A DNA stretch of 6,890 nucleotides from Nitrospirota bacterium (GTDB taxonomy: Bacteria; Nitrospirota; Nitrospiria; Nitrospirales; UBA8639), in the NCBI GenBank assembly GCA_020355985.1, contig CP070628.1, forward strand, positions 675,297 through 682,186. The letters run 5' to 3'. Each line of letters begins with the position of its first letter. The first letter of the stretch is position 1. The notes beneath the pieces are model-generated. The model ran no database searches, was not told the origin of the DNA, and saw only the letters and a program-made list of their open reading frames with translations. Of this stretch, positions 1 to 6,890 are shown in pieces. A program made the position numbers and the translations under genes.

Positions 1-3000
1 GATCTGCCCAACATTCATCCGAGAAGGCACGCCCAAAGGATTTAATACAATTTGCACCGGAGTGCCATCCGGAAGGTACGGCATATCCTCTTCAGCCATT
101 ATTCGAGACACGACACCTTTATTCCCATGACGCCCGGCCATCTTATCGCCAACGGCTATTTTCCGCTTAATGGCCAAATAAACTTTGACGAGCTTGATCA
201 CTCCAGGCGGCAATTCATCCCCCCGTCGAAGCCGCCCAACCTTTTCATCATATGCCGTTTGCAAAATTTCAATTTGATCTTTGGCTTCGCGCTCAATTTC
301 ATCAAGTTTTTTCTGCTTATCAGCATCAGCCAAAATGACTCGACGCGCATCATCATCAGTCAATTTTCGGAGCACATCTGCTGTAATCCGCCCCTTTTTC
401 TTGAGAATGACTTCTCCGCTATCGGGATCCATCAAATCACGTCCAACAAATTGCCCCAACAATAATTTTCGGATCTTCCGATTCCGCTCTTCCTCGATAA
501 TTCGAAGCTCTTCTTGATAATCTCTCTCCACTTTGACACGATCATCAGTTTCGATGGTCCGAGATCGCTCATCTTTATCTACGCCTTTGCGTGAAAATAT
601 TTTCACATCAACGACAATCCCCTCAATGCCAGGCGGGACTTGCAATGATGTATCCTTCACATCACCCGCTTTTTCTCCAAAAATAGCTCGAAGAAGCTTC
701 TCTTCAGGCGTGAGTTGCGTTTCTCCCTTTGGAGTGACCTTCCCAACTAAAATATCGCCCGGCTTCACCTCCGCACCAATACGAACAATGCCACTTTCAT
801 CTAAATTCCTGAGAGCCTCTTCGCCAAGATTCGGAATATCGCGGGTAATCTCTTCTTTTCCTAGCTTGGTGTCTCGCGCCTCAACTTCAAATTCTTCTAT
901 ATGAATAGATGTAAATGTATCATCTTTCACCATTTTTTCACTGAGCAGTATGGCATCCTCATAGTTGTAGCCGCCCCATGGCATAAAGGCCACCAACACA
1001 TTTTTGCCCAAGGCTAACTCCCCTCGATCCATCGACGGCCCATCAGCTAACACCTGCCCTTCTTTCACGGGTTGACCTACACGCACAATTGGAGTTTGAG
1101 TTATACAGGTGTTTTGATTGGTCCGCTGAAATTTCACTAAATCATATGTGTCCAGAATCCGAGCATTTTTTTTCTTTTCGTCTTTTCCCTTACTACCGGC
1201 TCTAACAACAATTCTTCGAGCATCCACAGATTCCACAATTCCATCTCGTTGCGCAATTGCCAAATACCCAGAGTCTCTTGCCACCACAGATTCCATTCCC
1301 GTTCCCACAAGCGGGGAGTCACTCTTGATCGTTGGAACAGCTTGCCTTTGCATATTGGAACCCATGAGCGCTCGGTTAGCATCATCATGCTCTAAAAATG
1401 GAATGAGGGCAGTCGCTACACTCACAACCTGCTTAGGCGAAACATCTAAATAATCCACCACATCAGGAGTAGTAGTCACAAACTCTCCAGCTTCTCGGGC
1501 CGTAATCGTCTCTGAAGTGAGCAATCCATCCTTATTCATAGCTGAGTTGGCTTGAGCAATGACCACCCGATCCCCATCCAAAGGAGAGAGAAACTCGACT
1601 TCACCAGAAACACGCCCTTTCTTCACCTTCCTGAATGGAGCTTCAATAAACCCAAATTCGTTGATACGTGCATAGGTAGCCAGCGAGGTAATTAACCCAA
1701 TATTCGGACCTTCTGGCGTTTCAATTGGGCAAATTCGGCTATAGTGCGAGGGGTGCACATCTCTTACCTCAAAACCTGCGCGCTCACGAGTCAACCCTCC
1801 AGGACCCAATGCAGAAAGGCGCCGCTTATGAGTAATTTCGGCCAAGGGATTCGTCTGGTCCATGAATTGGGACAACTGACTTCCTGCAAAGAACTCCTTA
1901 ATTGCCGCAACAATGGGCTTGGCATTAATGAGATCGTGCGGCAATACGGTTTCCATATCCAGAAGATTCATGCGCTCCTTAATACTCCGCTCCATTCTCG
2001 CCAATCCAATGCGAATTTGATTCTCTAGGAGTTCTCCAACAGAACGAACGCGACGATTTCCTAAATGGTCAATATCATCCACTTCGCCCTTCCCGGCCTT
2101 GAGATCAACCAAGCATCGAACCACCTCAACAATATCTTGAGCCGACAAGGTTCGCTGCTCCAATGACAAATCTAGGTTAAAGCGCTTATTCATTTTCAAA
2201 CGACCAACTGGTGACAAATCATACCGTTTAGGATTCAAAAACAGGTTTTCAAACAAGAGCTTTGCTGACTCGATTGAAGGCATCTCTCCTGGACGAAGCC
2301 GCTTGTAAATTTCAACCCAAGCCTCTTCCTTGGAATTCGTTCGCTCGGCTTCTATAGTATCCAAAATAACAGGGCTCGTCGTTGGACTATCTAAATAGAT
2401 GACCTTGAAACTATCAACACGCCCCCCCAGAACCGCCTCTAACACAGGGGAGGTGAGTCGCTGGTTTTTCTCTAAGAGCACTTCCTGGCTTTCCAGGTCA
2501 ACGAGCTCCGTCAACACGGCCCGGCCCACCAAATCTTCAGATTTAATAGGAACTTCCTTAATACCAGCCGAACGCACTCGACCCATAAGAGTCTTATTCA
2601 ACTTCACCCCTTCTTTGGCCAGCAACTCCCCTGAGCTCTTATCCACAATGTCAGCAGGGGTACGCAAACCAGTATGAATCGCAGGATCCAGCTTGCGGAG
2701 CAACACCCCTTTGCTCACCCGGATTTCCTCAACAGGATAATACATTTTCAACAGGTCATCAGTACTGAACCCAAACCCTTTCAGCAAAATAGTAGCAGGC
2801 ATTTTTCGGCGACGATCGATACGGACATACAAAATATCCTTGGCATCATATTCAAAATCTAGCCATGACCCTCGATATGGGATAATCCTGCCGGAAAACA
2901 AGACTTTTCCGCTGGAATGCGTACGCCCTTTATCATGTCCAAACGAGGGACCCGGAGAACGATGCAACTGACTAACAGCTACCCGCTCTGTCCCATTGAC

Positions 3001-3429
3001 AATAAAAGTGCCTCGATCAGTCATTAAGGGCAATTCCCCCACATAGACTTCCTGCTCCCTCACGTCCAATACACGATTTTTAACTGCCTTATCCTGCTGA
3101 TCAAATACGACCAACCGGACACGCAACTTTAATGGAGCCGCGAAGGTCATTCCCTGCTCAATACATTCTCGAACGTCGTATTTCGGGGTTCCCAATGAAT
3201 AGCTTGAAAATTCCAGAATGGCCGAATTATTGTAATCCATTATGGGAAAAACACTTTTAAGCGCGGCGTGCAACCCCTTTTCATCACGACGATCAGGCAA
3301 CGTCTCCGCCTGCAAGAACTCCTCATACGAACGACGCTGGACCTCAACTAAATCCGGAATCACAATATGCGTGCGAATCTTCGAAAAACTATGTCGATGA
3401 ACACTGCCTTCAAAGGCTGATTGTGCCAT
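1..3429 (-). CDS. rpoB: RNA polymerase beta subunit, partial (C-terminus beyond left edge)
   Basis: This is the beta subunit of DNA-directed RNA polymerase, which forms one pincer of the enzyme and part of the active site. An uninterrupted frame of 1143 codons starts at ATG 3429 ([18 protein letters not shown]) and is still open at base 1. The start has AAGGAG at 3436-3441, six bases upstream. Visible landmarks are the N-terminal lobe, the rifampicin-binding segment [13 protein letters not shown] with Met523 matching E. coli Met515, [19 protein letters not shown], the [14 protein letters not shown] block, [23 protein letters not shown], and the active-site motif [12 protein letters not shown] with Lys1096 and Lys1104 (E. 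coli Lys1065 and Lys1073). Relative to E. coli (1342 residues) roughly the last 230 residues are missing, only because the window ends. The rifampicin-contact residues equivalent to Asp516, His526 and Ser531 are all wild type. Residue 564 is Ser where Gly is usual. A Lys-rich stretch near residue 750 is encoded by an A8 run. rpoC is expected next. Confidence 0.98.
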   Translation of the reverse strand, partial: MAQSAFEGSVHRHSFSKIRTHIVIPDLVEVQRRSYEEFLQAETLPDRRDEKGLHAALKSVFPIMDYNNSAILEFSSYSLGTPKYDVRECIEQGMTFAAPLKLRVRLVVFDQQDKAVKNRVLDVREQEVYVGELPLMTDRGTFIVNGTERVAVSQLHRSPGPSFGHDKGRTHSSGKVLFSGRIIPYRGSWLDFEYDAKDILYVRIDRRRKMPATILLKGFGFSTDDLLKMYYPVEEIRVSKGVLLRKLDPAIHTGLRTPADIVDKSSGELLAKEGVKLNKTLMGRVRSAGIKEVPIKSEDLVGRAVLTELVDLESQEVLLEKNQRLTSPVLEAVLGGRVDSFKVIYLDSPTTSPVILDTIEAERTNSKEEAWVEIYKRLRPGEMPSIESAKLLFENLFLNPKRYDLSPVGRLKMNKRFNLDLSLEQRTLSAQDIVEVVRCLVDLKAGKGEVDDIDHLGNRRVRSVGELLENQIRIGLARMERSIKERMNLLDMETVLPHDLINAKPIVAAIKEFFAGSQLSQFMDQTNPLAEITHKRRLSALGPGGLTRERAGFEVRDVHPSHYSRICPIETPEGPNIGLITSLATYARINEFGFIEAPFRKVKKGRVSGEVEFLSPLDGDRVVIAQANSAMNKDGLLTSETITAREAGEFVTTTPDVVDYLDVSPKQVVSVATALIPFLEHDDANRALMGSNMQRQAVPTIKSDSPLVGTGMESVVARDSGYLAIAQRDGIVESVDARRIVVRAGSKGKDEKKKNARILDTYDLVKFQRTNQNTCITQTPIVRVGQPVKEGQVLADGPSMDRGELALGKNVLVAFMPWGGYNYEDAILLSEKMVKDDTFTSIHIEEFEVEARDTKLGKEEITRDIPNLGEEALRNLDESGIVRIGAEVKPGDILVGKVTPKGETQLTPEEKLLRAIFGEKAGDVKDTSLQVPPGIEGIVVDVKIFSRKGVDKDERSRTIETDDRVKVERDYQEELRIIEEERNRKIRKLLLGQFVGRDLMDPDSGEVILKKKGRITADVLRKLTDDDARRVILADADKQKKLDEIEREAKDQIEILQTAYDEKVGRLRRGDELPPGVIKLVKVYLAIKRKIAVGDKMAGRHGNKGVVSRIMAEEDMPYLPDGTPVQIVLNPLGVPSRMNVGQI

Positions 3430-3435
3430 TCACAT

Positions 3436-3441
3436 CTCCTT
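3436..3441 (-). promoter_or_regulatory. Shine-Dalgarno site of rpoB
   Basis: The minus strand reads AAGGAG, then six bases, then the rpoB ATG. This is a strong match to the 16S 3' end and fixes the start at 3429. It also suggests that rpoB initiates independently rather than only by coupling to rplL, whose stop lies 69 nt upstream. Confidence 0.8.
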
Positions 3442-3480
3442 ATGGATTAACGGCTATCCGAGTCTCAACTATCCTCGAAA

Positions 3481-3496
3481 CTCTCCGGCGCGAGAG
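3481..3496 (-). other. Short hairpin in the rplL-rpoB spacer
   Basis: Two bases after the rplL stop the transcript can form CTCTC-GCGCCG-GAGAG, a five-pair stem with a six-base loop. No T-run follows, so it is not a standard intrinsic terminator. In E. coli the rplL-rpoB spacer carries an attenuator and an RNase III site that lower rpoB output; this hairpin sits in the equivalent place, but it is short and its role is inferred from position only. Confidence 0.35.
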
Positions 3497-3498
3497 AA

Positions 3499-3894
3499 CT
3501 ACTTCACTTCGACGGTTGCACCTACAGCTTCAAGCTTCTTCTGAATCTCAGCAGCTTCCTCTTTAGACGCACCCTCTTTGACAGCCTTAGGCACACCCTC
3601 CACTAAGTCCTTGGCTTCCTTTAATCCTAAACCAGTAATTTCACGGACCACCTTAATGGCTTGAATCTTTTTGTCAGCTGGCGCTCCGGTCAATACAACA
3701 TCAAACTCGGTTTTTTCTTCCGCTGCAGGCGCAGCCGCACCCGGAGCCGCCGCCGCGACCCCAACTGGAGCCGCCGCCGTCACACCAAACCGGTCCTCCA
3801 AACCTTTCACCAGATCAGATAACTCAAGCACGCTCAGACCCTCTATGGCCTTAATGAAATCTTCCTTCGACATTTTTGCTTCCGTAGCACTCAT
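3499..3894 (-). CDS. rplL: Ribosomal protein L7/L12, probable internal translation start
   Basis: L7/L12 is the multi-copy flexible stalk protein that recruits and activates the translational GTPases EF-Tu, EF-G, IF2 and RF3. Starting at ATG 3894 the product is 131 residues, a usual family length; a second Met at 3873 would give 124 residues starting [16 protein letters not shown] 3894 is preferred because AAAGGAG lies eight bases before it. The N-terminal domain ([22 protein letters not shown]) dimerises and binds L10; the hinge is rich in Ala, Pro and Gly; the C-terminal domain runs from KTEFDVVL to VEVK and keeps the conserved Lys/Arg factor-binding face. It shares its frame with upstream rplJ, so it may be made both as the tail of the joined protein and as free L12. 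The stalk needs four or six copies of L12 per L10, which makes free L12 very likely on functional grounds. Confidence 0.85.
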   Translation of the reverse strand: MSATEAKMSKEDFIKAIEGLSVLELSDLVKGLEDRFGVTAAAPVGVAAAAPGAAAPAAEEKTEFDVVLTGAPADKKIQAIKVVREITGLGLKEAKDLVEGVPKAVKEGASKEEAAEIQKKLEAVGATVEVK

Positions 3895-4434
3895 CTCTCC
3901 CTCTCCTTTCTGCGTTTTGTTTTCTTGTATGGCGGCCAACACCCCAACAATACTTCTGACGATTTGACCCAAAGCTCCCACAAAACCCCGAATAGGGCCC
4001 TGGAAAGCTGACAACAACATGGCTAGCAATTCCGGCTTCGATGGCAAATCTGCCACTGACGATAGGCGTGCAGGACCTAGCTCCTCCCCATCAAGCACCG
4101 CACCCTTGATCTGTAAATTTTTTTCACATTTTTCCGCTTTAATAAAATCCCGCACTACCTTTGCCGGCAACACTGGGTCATCATACCCAATGACCAAGAC
4201 CGACTGGCCCTTAAACAGGGGCTGCAAAGGAAGCAACGGCGTATCACCGAGAGCCCGCACTGCCAACGTATTCTTCACCACATGCATATGCGCTTGCGCC
4301 TGACGAAGCTTTTTCCGCAAGTCATTAACCTGATTCACAGGCATCCCCGCACATTCAGTCACAATGGCTATTCGTGCACGAGCAAACCGATCGTGCAAGG
4401 TAGACACCACTTCTGTTTTATCAGTTTTTTTCAT
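3499..4434 (-). CDS. rplJ-rplL: Ribosomal proteins L10 and L7/L12 in one continuous frame
   Basis: The frame encodes 311 residues with no stop between two normally separate stalk proteins. Residues 1-180 are a full-length L10 ([20 protein letters not shown]; central [12 protein letters not shown]-terminal helices ending [10 protein letters not shown]). L10 anchors the stalk to 23S rRNA, and its last helix binds L12 dimers. Residues 181-311 are a full-length L7/L12: dimerising N-terminal domain from about 188, an Ala/Pro/Gly hinge (about 218-240), and a C-terminal factor-binding domain with [21 protein letters not shown]. The join reads [24 protein letters not shown] prefer ATG 4434 as start; an in-frame GTG at 4446 would add MSWG but has no ribosome site. 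The gene follows rplA by 25 nt with a weak ribosome site, so coupling to rplA is likely. In most bacteria rplJ and rplL are separate; see the nested rplL entry. A genuine fusion and a one-base sequence error cannot be told apart here. Confidence 0.9.
   Translation of the reverse strand: MKKTDKTEVVSTLHDRFARARIAIVTECAGMPVNQVNDLRKKLRQAQAHMHVVKNTLAVRALGDTPLLPLQPLFKGQSVLVIGYDDPVLPAKVVRDFIKAEKCEKNLQIKGAVLDGEELGPARLSSVADLPSKPELLAMLLSAFQGPIRGFVGALGQIVRSIVGVLAAIQENKTQKGEGEMSATEAKMSKEDFIKAIEGLSVLELSDLVKGLEDRFGVTAAAPVGVAAAAPGAAAPAAEEKTEFDVVLTGAPADKKIQAIKVVREITGLGLKEAKDLVEGVPKAVKEGASKEEAAEIQKKLEAVGATVEVK
3903..3909 (-). promoter_or_regulatory. Internal Shine-Dalgarno site of rplL inside the joined frame
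   Basis: The minus strand reads AAAGGAG-AGGGAGAG-ATG, a strong ribosome site with eight-base spacing. It is unusual because it lies within an open frame and is translated there as Lys-Gly-Glu-Gly-Glu, the linker between L10 and L12. It is the main evidence that L12 is also initiated on its own. Confidence 0.8.
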
Positions 4435-4459
4435 ACCCCAACTCACTCAGTTTAAAAGT

Positions 4460-5152
4460 TCATCCAACTTGCTTGGCAAGCCCAACACTATCTATACGAA
4501 TCCCTGGCCCCATCGTGCTTGACAACGTGGCACTTTTCACATACTTCCCCTTACTGGAAGACGGCTTGGCCTTCAAAATGGAATCGAATACTGCTCGGGC
4601 ATTGTCTGTAATATGCTGGCTCTGGAACGAAACCTTGCCAACAGGCACATGCACATTCCCGGCCTTGTCAACCTTGTATTCTACTCGACCCTTCCGGATC
4701 TCTTGAATGGCTTTACCCACTTCGAACGTCACGGTTCCCGTCTTCGGGTTGGGCATCAACCCTCGAGGCCCGAGAACTTTTCCCATTTTTCCAACGGAAC
4801 CCATCATATCAGGGGTGGCAATCATTGAATCAAAATCTAGCCACCCGCCTTGAATTTTCTGCAAAAGGTCATCACTCCCGACAAAGTCAGCACCTGCCTC
4901 CCTCGCCTCCTGTTCCTTCTCACCCTTGGCAACCACCAAGATACGAATCTTTTTCCCAGTGCCGTGAGGAAGAACCGTGGTTCCACGCACCATTTGATCA
5001 GCCCGCTTCGGATCTACGCCCAACGACAGAGCGATTTCAACCGCTTCATCGAATTTGGCGAATGCCGCCTCCTTAACCAAGACGCTTGCCTCCTCTAACG
5101 AATACTCCGGCTTCAATACTTTCGCCAATGCTTCTTTAAATTTTTTCCCCAC
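4460..5152 (-). CDS. rplA: 50S ribosomal protein L1
   Basis: L1 binds 23S rRNA at the mobile L1 stalk and helps release deacylated tRNA from the E site; in many bacteria it also represses its own rplK-rplA transcript. The 230-residue product has the family's usual length. The split domain I contains [20 protein letters not shown] and [11 protein letters not shown], domain II includes [20 protein letters not shown] with [10 protein letters not shown] following, and the C-terminal part returns to domain I with [14 protein letters not shown]. The start is GTG at 5152, supported by AGAGGG at 5161-5166 eight bases upstream; the nearby ATG at 5159 is out of frame. It lies 35 nt after rplK and 25 nt before rplJ, so all three are almost certainly on one message. 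Confidence 0.97.
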   Translation of the reverse strand: MGKKFKEALAKVLKPEYSLEEASVLVKEAAFAKFDEAVEIALSLGVDPKRADQMVRGTTVLPHGTGKKIRILVVAKGEKEQEAREAGADFVGSDDLLQKIQGGWLDFDSMIATPDMMGSVGKMGKVLGPRGLMPNPKTGTVTFEVGKAIQEIRKGRVEYKVDKAGNVHVPVGKVSFQSQHITDNARAVFDSILKAKPSSSKGKYVKSATLSSTMGPGIRIDSVGLAKQVG

Positions 5153-5187
5153 GGTACATACCCTCTTAATTAAAGCCCTAGAAAAAA

Positions 5188-5613
5188 TTACCCTTCAACC
5201 GTAATACCCATACTCCGTGCAGTTCCAGCAATTACATGCATAGCTGCAGGAATGTCGCTGGCATTCAAATCTTCAGCTTTCAACTTGGCTATCTCTTCTA
5301 ATTGTACTCGGGTTATCTTCCCCACTTTATTTTTATGCGGGATTCCAGAACCCTTGATTATACCTGCTGCCTTTTTCAGGAGATCCGATGCCGGCGGCGT
5401 CTTCATAATAAAACTAAAACTTCGGTCTTTATATACCGAAATCACAACCGGAATTATGCTGCCCTCCTGTTTCTGCGTCTTAGCGTTAAACTGCTTACAA
5501 AACTCCATAATATTCACCCCATGCTGCCCTAATGATGGACCAACAGGGGGAGCAGGGTTCGCTTTACCCGCAGGAATCTGTAATTTGATTTGACTGGTTA
5601 CTTCTTTGGCCAT
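5188..5613 (-). CDS. rplK: 50S ribosomal protein L11
   Basis: L11 binds the GTPase-associated region of 23S rRNA at the base of the L10-L12 stalk, and in bacteria with RelA-type enzymes it is needed for sensing uncharged tRNA. The product is 141 residues, the normal length. The N-terminal domain carries [20 protein letters not shown], with Pro22 and Pro26 that contact thiopeptide antibiotics such as thiostrepton unchanged. The C-terminal RNA-binding domain contains [19 protein letters not shown] and ends with [12 protein letters not shown]. The ATG at 5613 is preceded by AGGTAGGTG. nusG lies 79 nt upstream, the longest protein-to-protein spacer in the block, and rplA follows after 35 nt. Confidence 0.98.
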   Translation of the reverse strand: MAKEVTSQIKLQIPAGKANPAPPVGPSLGQHGVNIMEFCKQFNAKTQKQEGSIIPVVISVYKDRSFSFIMKTPPASDLLKKAAGIIKGSGIPHKNKVGKITRVQLEEIAKLKAEDLNASDIPAAMHVIAGTARSMGITVEG

Positions 5614-5692
5614 ACATTCACCTACCTTAAAATTCTATTACGCTTACATAATTTCCATGCAACGATTGAAGAAACCGAACCCTCAACCCACC

Positions 5693-6229
5693 CTATGTTC
5701 GCTCAACTTGTGAAAACGCCAACTCCACTGGAGTCGATCGCCCAAATATACTCACCAAGGCTTTCACCCTCGCATGATCTTGATCCACCTCATCAACTAA
5801 CCCATTAAAACCTAAAAACGGACCATCAACAATCCGCACGTTGTCTCCCTTGGAAAAGCTAGCCAATTCCCTTGGAGCAGACACTCCGGACTCAAGTTGC
5901 TTTAAGAGGGTCGACACTTCCTCAGGATCTAGGGGAATTGGTCGCACTCCACCCCCCACAAAACCAGTCACCTTTGGGGTCTCCTTGATCATCGCCACCA
6001 TCTCATCGCTGATCGGCCCATTGGCTTCCAGGAGGACATAGCCCGGGAAAAATTTCCTCTTTGAAGCTCGACGCTTTCCCTCTTTAAATTCTACGATATC
6101 TTCCGTAGGAACAAGCACCTGCTCCACTGCTTCACCCAAACCCAATTGATTTGCCCGCTCAACAATACCCGTTCGAACTCGACCTTCGAATCCAGCATAG
6201 GTGTGTATGACATACCAATGGCTCGACAT
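5693..6229 (-). CDS. nusG: Transcription elongation and antitermination factor NusG
   Basis: NusG binds RNA polymerase through its N-terminal domain and, through its C-terminal KOW domain, either Rho or ribosomal protein S10, so it links transcription to termination or translation. The 178-residue protein has the standard two-domain length with no inserted domain. Residues 1 to about 115 form the NGN domain (WYVIHTYAGFE; KRKFFPGYVLLEA; TPKVTGFVGGG). Residues about 124-178 form the KOW domain (FSKGDNVRIVDGPFLGFNG; SIFGRSTPVELAFSQVE). The ATG start at 6229 has AAAGG just upstream. secE ends 18 nt before it, and the secE-nusG pairing is very widely conserved. Confidence 0.98.
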   Translation of the reverse strand: MSSHWYVIHTYAGFEGRVRTGIVERANQLGLGEAVEQVLVPTEDIVEFKEGKRRASKRKFFPGYVLLEANGPISDEMVAMIKETPKVTGFVGGGVRPIPLDPEEVSTLLKQLESGVSAPRELASFSKGDNVRIVDGPFLGFNGLVDEVDQDHARVKALVSIFGRSTPVELAFSQVERT

Positions 6230-6247
6230 GAATCCCTTTCTTCTTCG

Positions 6248-6442
6248 TTAGACAATCCTGCTGATTAACCACACCAAAAATGAATCCACTACCGACAAAT
6301 ATATGGACATAATGAGGCAAAACAGCAATACGACGGTCGTCGAACCAATCGTTTCGGTTTTAGTGGGATATGAAATCTTCTTCAGTTCGCCTCGAACATC
6401 TGACAAAAACTCTGTTATGGAAGACCAGACTTTCTTAAACAC
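6248..6442 (-). CDS. secE: Preprotein translocase subunit SecE
   Basis: SecE is the essential small membrane subunit of the SecYEG channel; it clamps SecY and allows protein export. The 64-residue product is the short, single-span form common outside enterobacteria (E. coli SecE has three spans). A cytoplasmic amphipathic segment with the family signature VRGELKKISYPTKTE (residues 16-30) precedes one hydrophobic membrane helix at about residues 35-58. The start is GTG at 6442 with AAAGGA at 6449-6454 six bases upstream. An ATG at 6446 is out of frame and stops after three codons. tRNA-Trp lies 70 nt upstream and nusG 18 nt downstream. Confidence 0.95.
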   Translation of the reverse strand: MFKKVWSSITEFLSDVRGELKKISYPTKTETIGSTTVVLLFCLIMSIYLSVVDSFLVWLISRIV

Positions 6443-6512
6443 TCATTATCCTTTGCAATTCACTTAACGTTTCTTCACTCTCTCCCACAAGCCCTTCCCC
6501 CAGAAACTACTT

Positions 6513-6588
6513 TGGCAGGGGCACCAGGATTTGAACCCGGACTTTCGGTTTTGGAGACCGACGTGCTAGCCATTGACACTATGCCCCT
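6513..6588 (-). tRNA. trnW: tRNA-Trp (anticodon CCA)
   Basis: The 76-nt cloverleaf is complete. The acceptor arm AGGGGCA pairs with TGCCCCT, followed by discriminator G and an encoded CCA. The D arm pairs GTGT with GCAC. The anticodon stem TCGGT/ACCGA holds the loop CTCCAAA, giving anticodon CCA for UGG. The T arm is CCGGG-TTCAAAT-CCTGG. It lies 40 nt after rpmG and 70 nt before secE, so it is probably cut out of the multigene transcript. A tRNA-Trp beside secE is a recurring arrangement in several bacterial groups. Confidence 0.97.
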
Positions 6589-6628
6589 TCAGTAACACAT
6601 GCCATGCAGCCCTTGGGGCTACCCCAGC
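6589..6628 (-). other. rpmG-tRNA spacer with two overlapping hairpins
   Basis: The spacer can form either TGGGG-TAG-CCCCA (6614-6626) or AGCCC-CAA-GGGCT (6608-6620). Each has five pairs and a three-base loop, and they share seven bases, so only one can form at a time. No T-run follows, so neither is a standard terminator. A role in processing the 5' side of the tRNA is possible but not shown by the sequence. Confidence 0.3.
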
Positions 6629-6778
6629 TTACTTTACCTCTTTATGCGGGGCATGTTTCCGACAAAACCGACAATATTTTTTCATTTCCAATCGATCAGG
6701 ATCGTTTTTTTTGTTTTTCATCGTTGAATAATTTCGTCGTTTGCAATCTCCGCAAGCTAGAGAAATAATTACTCGCAT
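6629..6778 (-). CDS. rpmG: 50S ribosomal protein L33
   Basis: L33 is a small protein of the large ribosomal subunit near the E site. The 49-residue product begins [19 protein letters not shown] and ends HAPHKEVK. It keeps both CxxC pairs (Cys9/Cys12 and Cys36/Cys39), so it is the zinc-binding form rather than the zinc-free paralogue some bacteria make when zinc is scarce. The ATG at 6778 has AGAGG at 6786-6790 upstream. It lies 18 nt after tuf, a very common order (tuf-rpmG-secE-nusG). An A8 run within the Lys-rich KNKKND segment at 6705-6712 is the only sequence oddity. Confidence 0.96.
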   Translation of the reverse strand: MRVIISLACGDCKRRNYSTMKNKKNDPDRLEMKKYCRFCRKHAPHKEVK

Positions 6779-6796
6779 AGCTACACCTCTATCTCC

Positions 6797-6890
6797 TTAT
6801 TCCACAATTTCAGTCACCACCCCGGCACCAACAGTCCGCCCCCCTTCCCGGACCGCAAACCGCACCCCCTGCTCCATCGCAATCGGCGCA
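6797..6890 (-). CDS. tuf: Elongation factor Tu, C-terminal end (partial)
   Basis: EF-Tu is the GTPase that carries aminoacyl-tRNA to the ribosome. Only the last 30 residues and the TAA stop are in the window, because the gene enters from the right edge. They read [17 protein letters not shown] followed by [13 protein letters not shown], a near-invariant end of the third beta-barrel domain. It is the first gene in transcription order here. Many bacteria have two tuf copies; the one beside rpmG-secE-nusG usually corresponds to tufB. The window cannot show whether a second copy exists. Confidence 0.97.
   Translation of the reverse strand, partial: APIAMEQGVRFAVREGGRTVGAGVVTEIVE

Noticed and set aside
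1137..1388. Minus-strand 83-codon open frame inside rpoB
   Set aside because: It lies in a different frame from rpoB, with Trp-rich improbable composition. The rpoB frame runs intact through the same bases, so it is not a separate gene or a sign of a frameshift.
52..3000. Several plus-strand open frames (for example at 52-465, 533-904, 1744-2028 and 2399-2677)
   Set aside because: They are antisense to the intact rpoB frame, have no family resemblance and have no ribosome sites; they are by-products of coding bias.
4435..4446. Upstream GTG start for rplJ (adding MSWG)
   Set aside because: No ribosome site precedes GTG 4446, and L10 proteins typically begin at the MKKT-type Met, so ATG 4434 is preferred.
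3671..5613. Plus-strand open frames over rplJ-rplL, rplA and rplK
   Set aside because: All are antisense to highly conserved ribosomal protein genes, and the Ala-rich one mirrors the GC-rich L12 hinge.
5614..5692. Possible promoter for rplK in the 79-nt nusG-rplK spacer (TTGCAT, 16 nt, TAATAG; also TAGAAT nearby)
   Set aside because: Each box matches the consensus at only three of six bases, and the better TAGAAT lacks a well-spaced -35. E. coli does have a promoter here, but this sequence is too weak to call one.
6435..6446. Tiny ATG-AGT-GTT-TAA frame overlapping the secE start
   Set aside because: It has only three codons, and the same ribosome site is well spaced for the secE GTG. A regulatory leader role is possible but unsupported.
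1..6890. CRISPR arrays, insertion sequences, attachment sites, defence genes or other accessory systems
   Set aside because: Every part of the window is filled by conserved housekeeping genes with spacers of at most 79 nt; no direct-repeat array, transposase or foreign-looking gene is present.

Overview
The window holds one compact, entirely minus-strand block of translation and transcription genes from a bacterium. In transcription order (right to left) it reads: end of tuf (EF-Tu), rpmG (L33), tRNA-Trp(CCA), secE, nusG, rplK (L11), rplA (L1), a joined rplJ-rplL (L10 and L7/L12 in one open frame), and most of rpoB, which runs off the left edge. This is the classic tuf-secE-nusG-rplKAJL-rpoBC cluster. 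The proteins look like those of a Gram-negative-type free-living bacterium. The tRNA-Trp between rpmG and secE, moderate GC and the NusG/L11 wording suggest Nitrospirota or a deltaproteobacterium-like lineage, but the phylum is an inference I cannot settle by eye.

Region by region: 6797-6890 is the last 30 residues of EF-Tu; 6629-6778 is a 49-residue zinc-ribbon L33; 6513-6588 is tRNA-Trp with an encoded CCA end; 6248-6442 is SecE (GTG start); 5693-6229 is NusG; 5188-5613 is L11; 4460-5152 is L1 (GTG start); 3499-4434 is the L10-L12 joined frame; 1-3429 is the first 1143 residues of the RNA polymerase beta subunit. Spacers are short (18 to 79 nt). I found no convincing promoter or terminator, so the block is probably read from upstream and continues towards rpoC.

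The genes serve protein synthesis and its coupling to transcription: EF-Tu delivers aminoacyl-tRNA; L10 and L12 form the stalk that recruits EF-Tu and EF-G; L11 and L1 sit at the stalk base and the E-site stalk; NusG links RNA polymerase (RpoB) to the ribosome or Rho; SecE is part of the secretion channel.

The most unusual observation is that L10 has no stop codon before L12. The frame runs through the rplL Shine-Dalgarno sequence, which is itself translated as the linker, into the L12 start. This predicts an L10-L12 fusion plus free L12 from internal initiation, unless a single-base error hides an ATGA stop/start overlap. Also notable: the 25-nt rplA-rplJ gap leaves no intergenic room for a standard L10 leader, and RpoB carries Ser in place of the usual Gly in the HYGR(I/V)CPIE motif.
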